This document shows, piece by piece, positions 9,158 to 17,730 of a stretch of DNA of 64,000 bases (positions are counted from its first letter, which is position 1; the number at the start of each line of letters is the position of its first letter). The position numbers were made by a program, and so were the translations under genes. The stretch is from Halomonas sp. HL-48 (GTDB taxonomy: Bacteria > Pseudomonadota > Gammaproteobacteria > Pseudomonadales > Halomonadaceae): positions 1-64,000 of the forward strand of contig NZ_LJZS01000020.1 of the NCBI RefSeq assembly GCF_001314875.1. The letters are read 5' to 3'. The notes beneath the pieces were generated by a model that saw only the letters and a program-made list of their open reading frames with translations, did not search any database and was not told the origin of the DNA.

Positions 9158-10159
9158 ATGAGCCACAAACGCCAACATCGCCTTAACAAGGCCCACCTGC
9201 TGACCGCCGCGTTGATCGCAGCGGGTATCGGCATTACAGGGACCGTCCAGGCCGCTGAAGAACTTCGCTTTGCCCACGTTTATGAAACCTCCGAACCCTT
9301 CCACAAGTGGGCACTGTGGGCTGCCGATGAAATCGAAGAACGTACCGATGGCCGCTACACCATGGAAGTCCACCCTGCCTCTTCGCTGGGTAAAGAAGAG
9401 GACATCAACGAGGGTCTGGAGCTTGGTACGGTAGACGTTATTTATACCGGCACGCAGTTTGCTGGCCGCGCCTATGGCCCCATTGGCATCGCAGGGGCTG
9501 CCTATATGTTCCGCGATTTCGACCACTGGCAGGCCTTTGCCGATAGCGACCTGTTCCAGGAAATTGCCCAGGGCTACGAGGATAAAACAGGTAACGTCCC
9601 CATCGCGCTCAACTACTACGGCGAACGCCATGTCACCTCCAACGAGGCGATCAATGAACCTGCCGATATGGAAGGGCTGAAAATCCGGGTACCCAACGCG
9701 CCGATGTATATGATGATGCCGGAAGCGGTCGACGCGAATCCTACGCCTATTGCGTTTGACGAGGTGTATCTTGCGTTGCAACAAGGTGTGGTGGACGCCC
9801 AGGAAAACCCGCTACCAACCATTCGGGCCAAAGCTTTCCACGAGGTGCAGGATTACATCAACTTGACCGGCCATATCACCGACTCGTTGATCACCATTGT
9901 GGGTGGGCCGCGCTGGGATCAGCTATCTGAAGAGGATCGCGAGATCTTCCGAGAGGTGTTCCAAGAAGCCGCCGAAAACAATACCAAGGATATCCTCAAG
10001 TCTGAGGAAGAATTGGTTGCCTGGTTCGAGGAGCAGGGCAACACCATCAACGAGGTGGATCGCGACGTCTTTCGTGACGCCGTTGTTCCCGAACATAACG
10101 GTGATGCCGCCACCTGGGACGAGGAAACCTACGAGCGCCTTCAGGAAATCGGCAAGTAA
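9158..10159 (+). CDS. dctP: TRAP transporter solute-binding protein (DctP family)
   Basis: The periplasmic receptor of a tripartite ATP-independent transporter, 333 residues. A signal peptide (basic MSHKRQHRLNK, hydrophobic core, cleavage after about residue 32 in TVQAAEE) is followed by the DctP fold. GLKIRVPNAPMY carries the Arg that in this family pins the ligand carboxylate. I start at ATG 9158, which has GAGGAG upstream; the frame can be extended to 9023 but the extension would bury the signal peptide. The genes for both membrane subunits follow. The likely ligand is a sugar acid, given the neighbours. Confidence 0.92.
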   Translation: MSHKRQHRLNKAHLLTAALIAAGIGITGTVQAAEELRFAHVYETSEPFHKWALWAADEIEERTDGRYTMEVHPASSLGKEEDINEGLELGTVDVIYTGTQFAGRAYGPIGIAGAAYMFRDFDHWQAFADSDLFQEIAQGYEDKTGNVPIALNYYGERHVTSNEAINEPADMEGLKIRVPNAPMYMMMPEAVDANPTPIAFDEVYLALQQGVVDAQENPLPTIRAKAFHEVQDYINLTGHITDSLITIVGGPRWDQLSEEDREIFREVFQEAAENNTKDILKSEEELVAWFEEQGNTINEVDRDVFRDAVVPEHNGDAATWDEETYERLQEIGK

Positions 10160-10215
10160 TCTTACTCTTCGACAGCACTCCGCTCTGGTGAGCGGAGTGC
10201 CTGGAGTCTTGCGTC

Positions 10216-10758
10216 ATGAGAAACTCACCGGAAGATCCCCCTCCAGTTGTTGATCCGATGGTGGATTTTGAATCTGCTTTCGACGATACCCCTTTCAGAC
10301 TAAGTGACTACCGGGTTGAAGACCTGGTAACCCTGATCATTTTCTGGGCGTTGATCCTGGTGGTGTTTGCCCAGTTTTTTAGCCGCTACATACTGGGTGA
10401 CTCAATTGGCTGGACCGAGGAAATCGCTCGATACCTGCTGATCGGGGTGGGGTTTCTGGGCAGTGTGCTGGCCGCCCGCAATGGCAGTCATATTATGGTG
10501 GAGTTCTTCTACCACTATATGCCGGGGTGGCAGGCACGCCTGATGGAAGGTTTGGTCAACATCGTCAGCTTGATCTTCTACATCGCGATGGCCTGGATCA
10601 CCTTTCAGTTGGCATCGCGTACCAACAGCTTGATGGTTTCCATCGACCTGCCCAAGAGCATTATCTATTTCACGGTGTGTGCTGCGTTTGTATTAATGGC
10701 TATGCGCACCGTTCAGCGACTTTACCTGAAATATCGAGCGAGTCCCCATGACGTGTGA
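10216..10758 (+). CDS. dctQ: TRAP transporter small permease (DctQ family)
   Basis: A 180-residue protein with four predicted membrane spans (starting near residues 38, 75, 110 and 150) and the FSRYILGDSIGWTEEIARY segment typical of DctQ small subunits. It sits between the binding-protein and large-permease genes, as in standard dctPQM order, and pairs with the large subunit in the inner membrane. The acidic, proline-rich first 30 residues are an unremarkable cytoplasmic tail. Confidence 0.9.
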   Translation: MRNSPEDPPPVVDPMVDFESAFDDTPFRLSDYRVEDLVTLIIFWALILVVFAQFFSRYILGDSIGWTEEIARYLLIGVGFLGSVLAARNGSHIMVEFFYHYMPGWQARLMEGLVNIVSLIFYIAMAWITFQLASRTNSLMVSIDLPKSIIYFTVCAAFVLMAMRTVQRLYLKYRASPHDV

Positions 10759-10800
10759 GGGGTGGTTTCCCGCCGTGCCATTTCTATCGAGAGGCCTGCT

Positions 10801-12180
10801 ATGTCCCGACTTTCCGTGATGCGCTGGCAAACGCCGCTTGTATCTCCACTACTAGCGGCACTGGCGGTGCTTGGCTGCGTCATCTTACCGCTGATGGGCT
10901 ACCATCTCGCTTTTCTGTTTTTCGCGCTGTTTACCATGCTGGTGCTCGGGGTGCCCATCGCTATTAGCTTGGCGGGGGCCTGTTTGATGTTTGTGCTGAT
11001 CACCGGGCAAATACCCAACATCGTCGTTGCGCACCGCATGATTAACGGCATCGACAGCTTCCCGCTGCTGGCGATTCCGTTTTTTATTTTCGCTGGCAGT
11101 TTAATGAACAACGGCGGCATTACTGAGCGGATCTTCAATTTCGCCAAGGCTTTGATGGGCTGGATGCGTGGTGGCCTTGGGCATGTCAATGTCGGCGCCA
11201 GTATCGTGTTTTCAGGCATGTCGGGGGCGGCAGTCGCCGATGCCGGCGGCCTTGGCATGATTGAAGTAAAAGCCATGAAAGACGCCGGCTACGATGAAGA
11301 GTTCGCGGTGGGAATTACTGCCGCCTCATCCACTATCGGGCCGATTATTCCGCCTAGCCTGCCCATGGTGATTTACGGGGTCATGGCGTCCGCTTCGGTG
11401 GGCCAGCTGTTTGCAGCCGGGTTGCTGCCGGGTCTGTTGATGGGCGCCATGCTGATGCTGATGATCTTTATTATCTCGCGTCGGCGCGGTTACACCCGCG
11501 ATGCAGTGTTCTCAATGAGCGTCCTTGGCCATACCTTCAAGCGGGCTTTTTTATCGCTACTGACGCCGGTCATTATCGTTGGTGGCATCATTACCGGTGC
11601 TTTCACACCCACCGAGGCAGCGGTGGCCGCCGTGTTCTACGCCCTGCTACTGGGCGTGGTGGTTTATCGCACACTGACCTGGCGCAAACTGCTTAAAGTC
11701 AGCATGGAAACCATCGAAACCACTGCGGTCATTCTGTTTATTGTTTCTTCCGCGTCGATCTTTGCCTGGATACTTACCAGCAATCAGGTCACCCAAAACG
11801 TGATTGCCCTGATGGGCCCGTTCGCCGACAGCAAGGTTGCGGTGCTGATGATGGCCAATATCGTGCTGATTCTCGTCGGCTGCTTTATGGAAACCATTGC
11901 GGCGATCACCATTTTGGTGCCAGTGCTTCTTCCGATGGCGGTAGCGGTGGGCGTGGACCCGGTTCACTTTGGCGTGATCATGGTGCTCAACCTGATGATT
12001 GGTCTATTAACCCCGCCAGTGGGCATGGTGCTCTACGTGCTGTCCAGAGTTTCCAACGTCAGCTTTGAGCGCTGTATGCGCGGCACCATGCCGTTTTTGA
12101 TCCCGCTGGTAATCTGCCTGCTACTGGTGACCTTTATCCCGGCGATCTCTATGTGGTTACCCACGCTGATCTACCGCTGA
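10801..12180 (+). CDS. dctM: TRAP transporter large permease (DctM family)
   Basis: About 459 residues with many hydrophobic helices and DctM signatures: FPLLAIPFFIFAGSLMNNGGIT, FSGMSGAAVADAGG, IIPPSLPMVIYG and GLLTPPVGMVLY. These line the sodium and substrate path of the secondary transporter. I prefer ATG 10801, which has GAGAGG upstream; a GTG at 10762 would add 13 residues. It is followed after about 56 bases by an Ldh2-type dehydrogenase gene, an order resembling the yiaKLMNO cluster of enteric bacteria. Confidence 0.92.
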   Translation: MSRLSVMRWQTPLVSPLLAALAVLGCVILPLMGYHLAFLFFALFTMLVLGVPIAISLAGACLMFVLITGQIPNIVVAHRMINGIDSFPLLAIPFFIFAGSLMNNGGITERIFNFAKALMGWMRGGLGHVNVGASIVFSGMSGAAVADAGGLGMIEVKAMKDAGYDEEFAVGITAASSTIGPIIPPSLPMVIYGVMASASVGQLFAAGLLPGLLMGAMLMLMIFIISRRRGYTRDAVFSMSVLGHTFKRAFLSLLTPVIIVGGIITGAFTPTEAAVAAVFYALLLGVVVYRTLTWRKLLKVSMETIETTAVILFIVSSASIFAWILTSNQVTQNVIALMGPFADSKVAVLMMANIVLILVGCFMETIAAITILVPVLLPMAVAVGVDPVHFGVIMVLNLMIGLLTPPVGMVLYVLSRVSNVSFERCMRGTMPFLIPLVICLLLVTFIPAISMWLPTLIYR

Positions 12181-12236
12181 TAACGAACTTGCTGCATCCC
12201 GATTCTCAGCATACTGTGCCAAGGAGAGATCGAACA

Positions 12237-13325
12237 ATGACGGACACTTCGCTTGATTTTCGCGTCGCCCGTGAAGACCTCACTCGCTTTATGCAGGCAG
12301 CACTCGCCGCCGCTGGGGCTAACCAAGTCTCAGCAGATGCGGTAACTCGTGCGCTGGTCACCGCCTCGCGCATGGGCACCGACAGCCACGGTTTACGCCT
12401 GTTGCCCCACTATTTGCAGGCGCTCGAAGGTGGGCGTATTAAGGGTTCGCCTGACATGCACTTTCACCAACGCTTAGCGGCAACGGGTTTTTTAGATGCC
12501 GATGATGGGCTTGGCCACCTGGCGGGCTACACCGCCATGGAGCATGCCATGGCGATGGCGGAGACCACAGGCATGGGCGCCGTGGCGGTAGGCAACTCGT
12601 CCCACTTCGGGGCGGCGGGGTGTTACGCGTTGGCGGCTGCCAAAAACGGCTACCTGGGGATGGCGTTCTGTAACTCGGACCCGTTTGTGCTGTTGCATGA
12701 TGGCTCGCGGCCTTTTCACGGCACCAATCCCATTGCCTTTGCCGCACCGGTGGCGGGGGAATCGCCCTACCTGCTGGATATGGCCACCAGTTCGATTCCT
12801 TGGAACCGCGTTCAACAGTACGGCGCCATTGGCCGCGAACTGCCGGATCAGGTCGCGGCCAATGGCGCCGGCGAAGTGAGTCGCGACCCCGGTGAGGTTG
12901 CGGCGCTGTTACCCTTGGGCGGCAGTGCCTTTGGTTTCAAGGGCGCTGGGCTTGGCGGCATGGCAGAGATTTTAAGCTCAACGCTATCGGGCATGCAGCA
13001 CGGCTTCAGGCTGCTGCCCATGGGCGGGCCGGATATGTCGACGCCGCGCGGCGTTGGGCATTTCTTTCTGGCCATGAAGCCCGATGCGTTTACCGAGGCA
13101 GGCACCTTTGCCCGCGGACTGGCCGACTATCTCGCCGACTTGCGTGCCCAGCCCGCCGCGGATGGAGCCGAGGTGCTGGCCCCGGGTGATCGGGAATGGC
13201 GCTGCCAGGCCCGGCGCGATGTAGAAGGCATTCCGCTCGATTCCGCCAACCAGATAGCCTATGCCGATATCGCCGAGCAGTTCGGTATTGCGCCGCTATC
13301 CCAGCTAGGTTTAAGGCTCGTTTGA
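12237..13325 (+). CDS. Ldh2/MdhA-family NAD(P)H-dependent 2-oxoacid reductase
   Basis: A 362-residue member of the malate/L-lactate/ureidoglycolate dehydrogenase family, which has its own non-Rossmann fold. Family stretches are SRMGTDSHGLRLLPHY (catalytic His), GMGAVAVGNSSHFGAAG and GTNPIAFAAP. AAGGAG precedes ATG 12237. The family includes YiaK (2,3-diketo-L-gulonate reductase), L-lactate and malate dehydrogenases; linkage to a TRAP transporter recalls YiaK. Acting on a sugar-derived 2-oxoacid is therefore the best guess, with lactate as an alternative. Confidence 0.83.
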   Translation: MTDTSLDFRVAREDLTRFMQAALAAAGANQVSADAVTRALVTASRMGTDSHGLRLLPHYLQALEGGRIKGSPDMHFHQRLAATGFLDADDGLGHLAGYTAMEHAMAMAETTGMGAVAVGNSSHFGAAGCYALAAAKNGYLGMAFCNSDPFVLLHDGSRPFHGTNPIAFAAPVAGESPYLLDMATSSIPWNRVQQYGAIGRELPDQVAANGAGEVSRDPGEVAALLPLGGSAFGFKGAGLGGMAEILSSTLSGMQHGFRLLPMGGPDMSTPRGVGHFFLAMKPDAFTEAGTFARGLADYLADLRAQPAADGAEVLAPGDREWRCQARRDVEGIPLDSANQIAYADIAEQFGIAPLSQLGLRLV

Positions 13326-13389
13326 AAGACAGCGGTCAAAAATGCAGTAAAATGGCGGGAAATTCCAGGCTAACCAGGGGTGACTGCCT

Positions 13390-14115
13390 ATGAGCAGATA
13401 CCGGATCGAGCGTAAAACGCTGTCCGAACAGGTCGCTGAACAGCTTGAGGCGGAGATTCTCGAGGGGCGGCTGAGTGAAAATGACCAGTTGCCCTCAGAA
13501 AGAGAGTTGATGGAGCAGTTTGGTGTCGGCAGACCGGCGGTGCGTGAAGCGCTGTTTCACCTCCAGCAGCTTGGTTTGATTGCCATCAATAGCGGCACCC
13601 GTGCCCGGGTGATTCGCCCCACCGCCGAGGCGGTGATGTCGCGGCTTTCCGGGGTTACCCGGCAGCTGCTTTCCAAACCCGATGGCCAGCAGTACTTTCA
13701 GGAAGCACGGGCCATGTTCGAGATATCCCTGGCGCGTTACGCTGCGCTTAACGCCAGCGACGATGACCTGGCGCGCCTACGCTCGGCGCTTGCCGACAAC
13801 CGCGACGCGATCGGTGACGAAGCCCGCTTCAAACGCTCCGATAACGATTTTCACGGCGTGTTGGCAAGCATTGGCCAGAATCCGATTTTCGATGCCATCC
13901 ACGTCGCGCTGTCGGAATGGCTGGACGACCGACGCGCCCAGGTGCTGCAACAGAAAGATGAAGACAAGGCCGCGACGGCCGCACACACCGAAATTGTCGA
14001 AGCCATCGAGTCGCGTGATCCGGACGCCGCCGAAGCGGCGATGCGCCGTCATCTGGACCGCCACTATGGCACCTACATGCAGCTCAAGCGGCGGCTCACG
14101 CCCACTCCCGATTGA
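13390..14115 (+). CDS. GntR-family (FadR subfamily) transcription regulator
   Basis: The 241-residue protein has an N-terminal winged helix (about 5-72; LPSERELMEQFGVGRPAVREAL is shortened here to its core LPSERELMEQFGVG) and an all-helical FCD effector domain (about 95-230) with Asp and His residues in SDNDFHGVLA and RHLDRHYG that usually bind a metal and a carboxylated effector. It is the last gene of the TRAP-Ldh2 run and lies tail to tail with the altronate dehydratase gene. It is the obvious candidate to bind the GTATGACAGG boxes at 5881 and 18590. Confidence 0.88.
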   Translation: MSRYRIERKTLSEQVAEQLEAEILEGRLSENDQLPSERELMEQFGVGRPAVREALFHLQQLGLIAINSGTRARVIRPTAEAVMSRLSGVTRQLLSKPDGQQYFQEARAMFEISLARYAALNASDDDLARLRSALADNRDAIGDEARFKRSDNDFHGVLASIGQNPIFDAIHVALSEWLDDRRAQVLQQKDEDKAATAAHTEIVEAIESRDPDAAEAAMRRHLDRHYGTYMQLKRRLTPTPD

Positions 14116-14132
14116 GCCGATGATGAGTGAGG

Positions 14133-15770
14133 CTACAGCGACACGCCCCGCTTCCAGGGAATAAAATCGTACTGGGCGAGCGACACCGCACGCGGCCGGT
14201 AACGCCCAGATGCCGTCTCGATGCACATCTCAAGCAAACGATCGGCCAGCTCGGCTATTTCCACCTCGCCACGAATGATCGGCCCGGCATCGAAGTCGAT
14301 GACGTCGCTCATGCGCGTGGCAAGCGCGCTGTTGCTGGCGATCTTGAGTACCGGCGTGACCGGATTGCCGGTGGGCGTCCCCAGCCCCGTGGTGAACATG
14401 ATCAGGTTGGCCCCAGATCCGGCAAGCGCGGTGGTCGACTCCACGTCGTTGCCCGGCGAGCACAGCAGGCTGAGGCCCGCGCGGGTCTGTGGTTCGGTAT
14501 AGTCGAGCACGTCGACGATCGGACTGTCACCGCCTTTCTTGGCCGCGCCTGCGGACTTCATGGCGTCAGTGATCAGGCCGTCACGGATATTGCCGGGTGA
14601 CGGGTTCATCGAGAAATCGGCGCCGACCAGTGCGGCGTGACGCTGGTACGCCGTCATCAGCTCACTGAACCGCTCGGCGACCGCGTCGTCCCGGCAGCGG
14701 GCGATCAGCTCGTGTTCCACGCCGCACAGTTCCGGAAACTCGCTGAGAATGCCGCTGCCGCCCAGCGCCACCAGGCGGTCGATCACCGCGCCGACCAGCG
14801 GGTTGGCGGAAAGTCCGGAAAAGCCGTCCGAGCCGCCGCATTCCACGCCGATGCTCAGCTTCGACAGCGGCGCGGGCGCGCGTTCGACCTGATTGGCCGT
14901 GGCCAACCCATCGAAGATGGTGGTCAGGGACTCGCGTATCAGCGCCTGCTCGCTGAGACTTGCCTGCTGCTCGAGATAGTGCACCGGGCGCAGCCCCTTG
15001 GGGTCGCGCGCCTGAACGGCGGCCTTGATCATGTCGATCTGCGCCTTCTGGCAGCCAAGGCTTAGCACCGTCGCGCCGGCCACGTTGGGGTGACAGATAT
15101 AACCGGCAAGCAGTTGGCAGAGCGCTTGCGCATCGCCATCCGTGCCGCCACAGCCGAGGGTGTGGGTCAGGAAGCGTACCCCATCGACATTGGGAAACAG
15201 TTGCTCCCGGGGCGGCGGTGAGGGCTCGCCGGCGTCGCCATGCAGCAGCTCCCGGGCCAGCTGCTTGTAATCGCGGAAAGGGTCCTCGCCCAACGCGTCG
15301 GCGACGCACTGGCGCAGCACCTCGATATTACGGTTTTCACAGAACACCAGCGGGACGACCAGCCAGACGTTGGCCGTGCCGACCTGCCCATCCGGGCGGT
15401 GATAGCCATCGAAGGTAGCGCCCTGAAAATGCGTGACGTCAGGCGCCTGCCAGCGACCGCGCTTGGCCTGTGGCGTTGAGCTGGCAGTGCTGTGCTCGAC
15501 GTTCTCGGTGGTGATGGCCGCGCCCTGGGCAATAGGACGTGTGGCGCGGCCCACGGTCACCCCGTACATGATCACGCTATCGCCGGGGTCGAGGGCGTTG
15601 AGCGCAAACTTGTGCTTATGACGAATCGTCTCGGTGAGCGTGATTCGCTGCCCACCGTCGATGATCTCGGCCCCGGCGGGCAGGTCCTTCAGGGCGACAC
15701 GCACATTGTCGGCGGTATGCACACGCAGGGTGGCCAGTTGGCCGCTATCGCTGGCAATGGTCTGGTTCAT
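14133..15770 (-). CDS. uxaA: UxaA-family altronate (sugar-acid) dehydratase
   Basis: A 545-residue protein with the two-part layout of altronate/galactarate dehydratases: an N-terminal SAF domain (about 10-80) and a long catalytic domain with GTANVWLVVPLVFCENRN, THTLGCGGTDGDA, SLGCQKAQ, ECGGSDGFSGLSANP and a WKRGVSL end. The family converts altronate to 2-keto-3-deoxygluconate with iron or another divalent metal. The ATG overlaps the stop of the zinc dehydrogenase by four bases. In this deoxyhexose operon the true substrate may be another C5-C6 aldonate, such as L-galactonate- or L-fuconate-derived acids. Confidence 0.86.
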   Translation of the reverse strand: MNQTIASDSGQLATLRVHTADNVRVALKDLPAGAEIIDGGQRITLTETIRHKHKFALNALDPGDSVIMYGVTVGRATRPIAQGAAITTENVEHSTASSTPQAKRGRWQAPDVTHFQGATFDGYHRPDGQVGTANVWLVVPLVFCENRNIEVLRQCVADALGEDPFRDYKQLARELLHGDAGEPSPPPREQLFPNVDGVRFLTHTLGCGGTDGDAQALCQLLAGYICHPNVAGATVLSLGCQKAQIDMIKAAVQARDPKGLRPVHYLEQQASLSEQALIRESLTTIFDGLATANQVERAPAPLSKLSIGVECGGSDGFSGLSANPLVGAVIDRLVALGGSGILSEFPELCGVEHELIARCRDDAVAERFSELMTAYQRHAALVGADFSMNPSPGNIRDGLITDAMKSAGAAKKGGDSPIVDVLDYTEPQTRAGLSLLCSPGNDVESTTALAGSGANLIMFTTGLGTPTGNPVTPVLKIASNSALATRMSDVIDFDAGPIIRGEVEIAELADRLLEMCIETASGRYRPRAVSLAQYDFIPWKRGVSL

Positions 15771-16825
15771 GGCAAGGCTCCAGGTGCGCGGGGGCGTGGG
15801 TTGTTGTCATCGAGTTCGATCATGGCCTTGACCACGCCGGTGGCGGGCATGCACCAGGCGGGCATGCGCTCGGGCACATCGGCCAGCTCGGCCCGGTGGG
15901 TGATCATCGCATCGGCCTTCAGGCGACCGCCTTCCATCAACTGGGTCACCTGGTCGAAGTCAGCGCGGGTGGCGTTGCGGCTGGCCAGCAGGGTCAGCTC
16001 CTTGCGGTGGAAATCGGGGTCATGGAACGAGATATCGGCCTTAACAATACTCACCAGTACGTAGCGCCCGCCTTGCCCTGCCAGGTCGAAGCCGGCCTGC
16101 ATGGCGGCGGGGTTGCCGGTGGCATCGAACACCACATCGGCAAGTTCGCCGTCGCTCAAGCCCTTCAGAGCGGCATCGATATCGTCCTTGGCAGGGTTCA
16201 GGGTCAGTTCGAGACCGAGCTTGTCACGACAGAACGCCAGACGCTCAGGGTTGGTGTCGATCACCACCACCCGTACACCGCGCTCTCGTGCGATTTGGGC
16301 CACGCCCATGCCGATGGGTCCGACACCGCACACCACCGCCAATTCGCCCTGGCTGAGTTCGCTGCGGCGTACCGCATGGGCGCCAATGGCCATGCACTCG
16401 ACCAGCGCCAGTTGATCGAGCGAGAGCGTGTCGGAAACCACCAGATGGTCGAGGGGCACCGCCAGGGTGTCGCACATGCCGCCATCCCGATGCACGCCGA
16501 TCACCTGTATCCGCTGGCAGCAATTGCTGCGCCCGTGGCGACAGGCGCGGCACTCACCGCAATGCAGATAGGGAATTACGTAGGCACGCTTTCCGATCAA
16601 TTCGGCGTTACCCTGACGACCCACCTCGACGACCTCACCGGCCAGTTCATGGCCGAGCACGCGTGGATAGCTGAAGTAGGGTTGATTGCCGCCATAGGCG
16701 TGAATATCGGTGCCACACACGCCGATGCGGCGAATACGCAGCAGTGCTTCTCCCTCGCCACAGCTCGGCGGGTCGCGCTGTTCAAGGGTCATGTGACCCG
16801 GTTCAGCGCATACGACGGTTCGCAT
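15767..16825 (-). CDS. Zinc-dependent medium-chain sugar/aldonate dehydrogenase
   Basis: A 352-residue medium-chain dehydrogenase. CGTDIHAYGG and VLGHELAGEV supply catalytic-zinc ligands, CGECRACRHGRSNC holds the four structural-zinc cysteines, and GVGPIGMGVAQ is the nucleotide-binding turn. ATG 16825 has AGGAGG six bases upstream; the frame stays open further but without a site. It is most like the L-galactonate/L-idonate/sorbitol dehydrogenase branch (LgoD, RspB). Coupled to UxaA, a step such as L-galactonate to tagaturonate or oxidation of fucose or fuconate is plausible, but unproven. Confidence 0.85.
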   Translation of the reverse strand: MRTVVCAEPGHMTLEQRDPPSCGEGEALLRIRRIGVCGTDIHAYGGNQPYFSYPRVLGHELAGEVVEVGRQGNAELIGKRAYVIPYLHCGECRACRHGRSNCCQRIQVIGVHRDGGMCDTLAVPLDHLVVSDTLSLDQLALVECMAIGAHAVRRSELSQGELAVVCGVGPIGMGVAQIARERGVRVVVIDTNPERLAFCRDKLGLELTLNPAKDDIDAALKGLSDGELADVVFDATGNPAAMQAGFDLAGQGGRYVLVSIVKADISFHDPDFHRKELTLLASRNATRADFDQVTQLMEGGRLKADAMITHRAELADVPERMPAWCMPATGVVKAMIELDDNNPRPRAPGALP

Positions 16826-16839
16826 CTCGGCCTCCTGGA

Positions 16840-17688
16840 TCAGCGTTGGTCGGCAACGACGGTCTGGTACTGCTCGCCGAGTCCTTCGATGCCCAGGCGC
16901 ATGCGCTGGCCAGGTTTGAGATAAACCGGCGGCTGTTGACCCATGCCGACACCCGGCGGGGTGCCGGTGGAGATCACATCGCCTGGCTGCAGGCTCATAA
17001 AGCGGCTCAGATAGCTGATCAGAAACGGCACCTGGTAGACCATGGTGCGTGTGTTGCCGTCCTGGTAGCGCTTGCCATCCACCTCGAGCCACATGTCGAG
17101 CTGGTGAGGGTCTGCCACCTCGTCGGGGGTAACCAGCCAAGGGCCGAGCGGTCCGAAGGTGTCGCAGCCCTTGCCCTTGTCCCAGGTACCGCTGCGTTCG
17201 AGCTGGAATTCGCGCTCGGAGACATCGTTGACCACGCAGAAACCGGCGACATGCTGCATGGCATCGGCTTCGTCGATGTAGCGTCCAGCCTTGCCAATCA
17301 CCACGCCAAGCTCTACTTCCCAGTCGGTCTTCTTCGAGTCGCGGGGAATGATTACGTCGTCATTCGGGCCGCAGATGGCGCTGGTCCATTTATTGAAAAT
17401 GACCGGCTCTGGAGGCACCTGTGCGCCGGTTTCAGCGGCGTGGTCGGAGTAGTTCAGGCCAATGCAGATGAACTTGCCCACGCCCGCGACGCAAGGGGCG
17501 ATGCGGCTATCGGCGGGCACTTCGGGAAGACGTGTGGCATCCACTGCCGCCAGCCCTTCAAGGGTGCGTCGGTCAAGGTATTCGCCGGCCAGATCGGTGA
17601 CGTGGGCTGACAGGTCGCGGATGATGCCGTTGTCATCCACCAGGCCGGGCTTTTCATGGCCGCGCGGGCCGAAGCGTAGCAGTTTCAT
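16840..17688 (-). CDS. FAH-family 2,4-diketo-3-deoxy-L-fuconate hydrolase
   Basis: The 282-residue protein is a fumarylacetoacetate-hydrolase-family enzyme of the short class. CIGLNYSDHAAETG, FNKWTSAICGPND, WEVELGVVIGK (metal Glu residues), VVNDVSEREFQ and GDVISTGTPPGVGMG are the family blocks. The short class includes the hydrolase that splits 2,4-diketo-3-deoxy-L-fuconate or -rhamnonate into pyruvate and L-lactate. The gene directly follows a ketodeoxyfuconate dehydrogenase-like SDR, the enzyme that makes this substrate, so the assignment is well supported by context. Start is ATG 17688 with AAGGAA upstream. Confidence 0.86.
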   Translation of the reverse strand: MKLLRFGPRGHEKPGLVDDNGIIRDLSAHVTDLAGEYLDRRTLEGLAAVDATRLPEVPADSRIAPCVAGVGKFICIGLNYSDHAAETGAQVPPEPVIFNKWTSAICGPNDDVIIPRDSKKTDWEVELGVVIGKAGRYIDEADAMQHVAGFCVVNDVSEREFQLERSGTWDKGKGCDTFGPLGPWLVTPDEVADPHQLDMWLEVDGKRYQDGNTRTMVYQVPFLISYLSRFMSLQPGDVISTGTPPGVGMGQQPPVYLKPGQRMRLGIEGLGEQYQTVVADQR

Positions 17689-17730
17689 CGGTCGGTTCCT
17701 TGGGTGTCGTGTGGTTCGTCGTTCAGGAGA

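Noticed and set aside
15896..16924. Long plus-strand open frame of about 340 codons opposite the zinc dehydrogenase gene
   Set aside because: It mirrors a gene with full zinc-dehydrogenase motifs on the minus strand, has His/Ala/Gly-rich composition and no recognisable domain; it is an antisense shadow of GC-rich coding DNA.
16826..17140. 105-residue N-terminal extension of the zinc dehydrogenase
   Set aside because: The extension is out-of-frame reading through the end of the diketo-acid hydrolase gene; AGGAGG and ATG at 16825 mark the true start.
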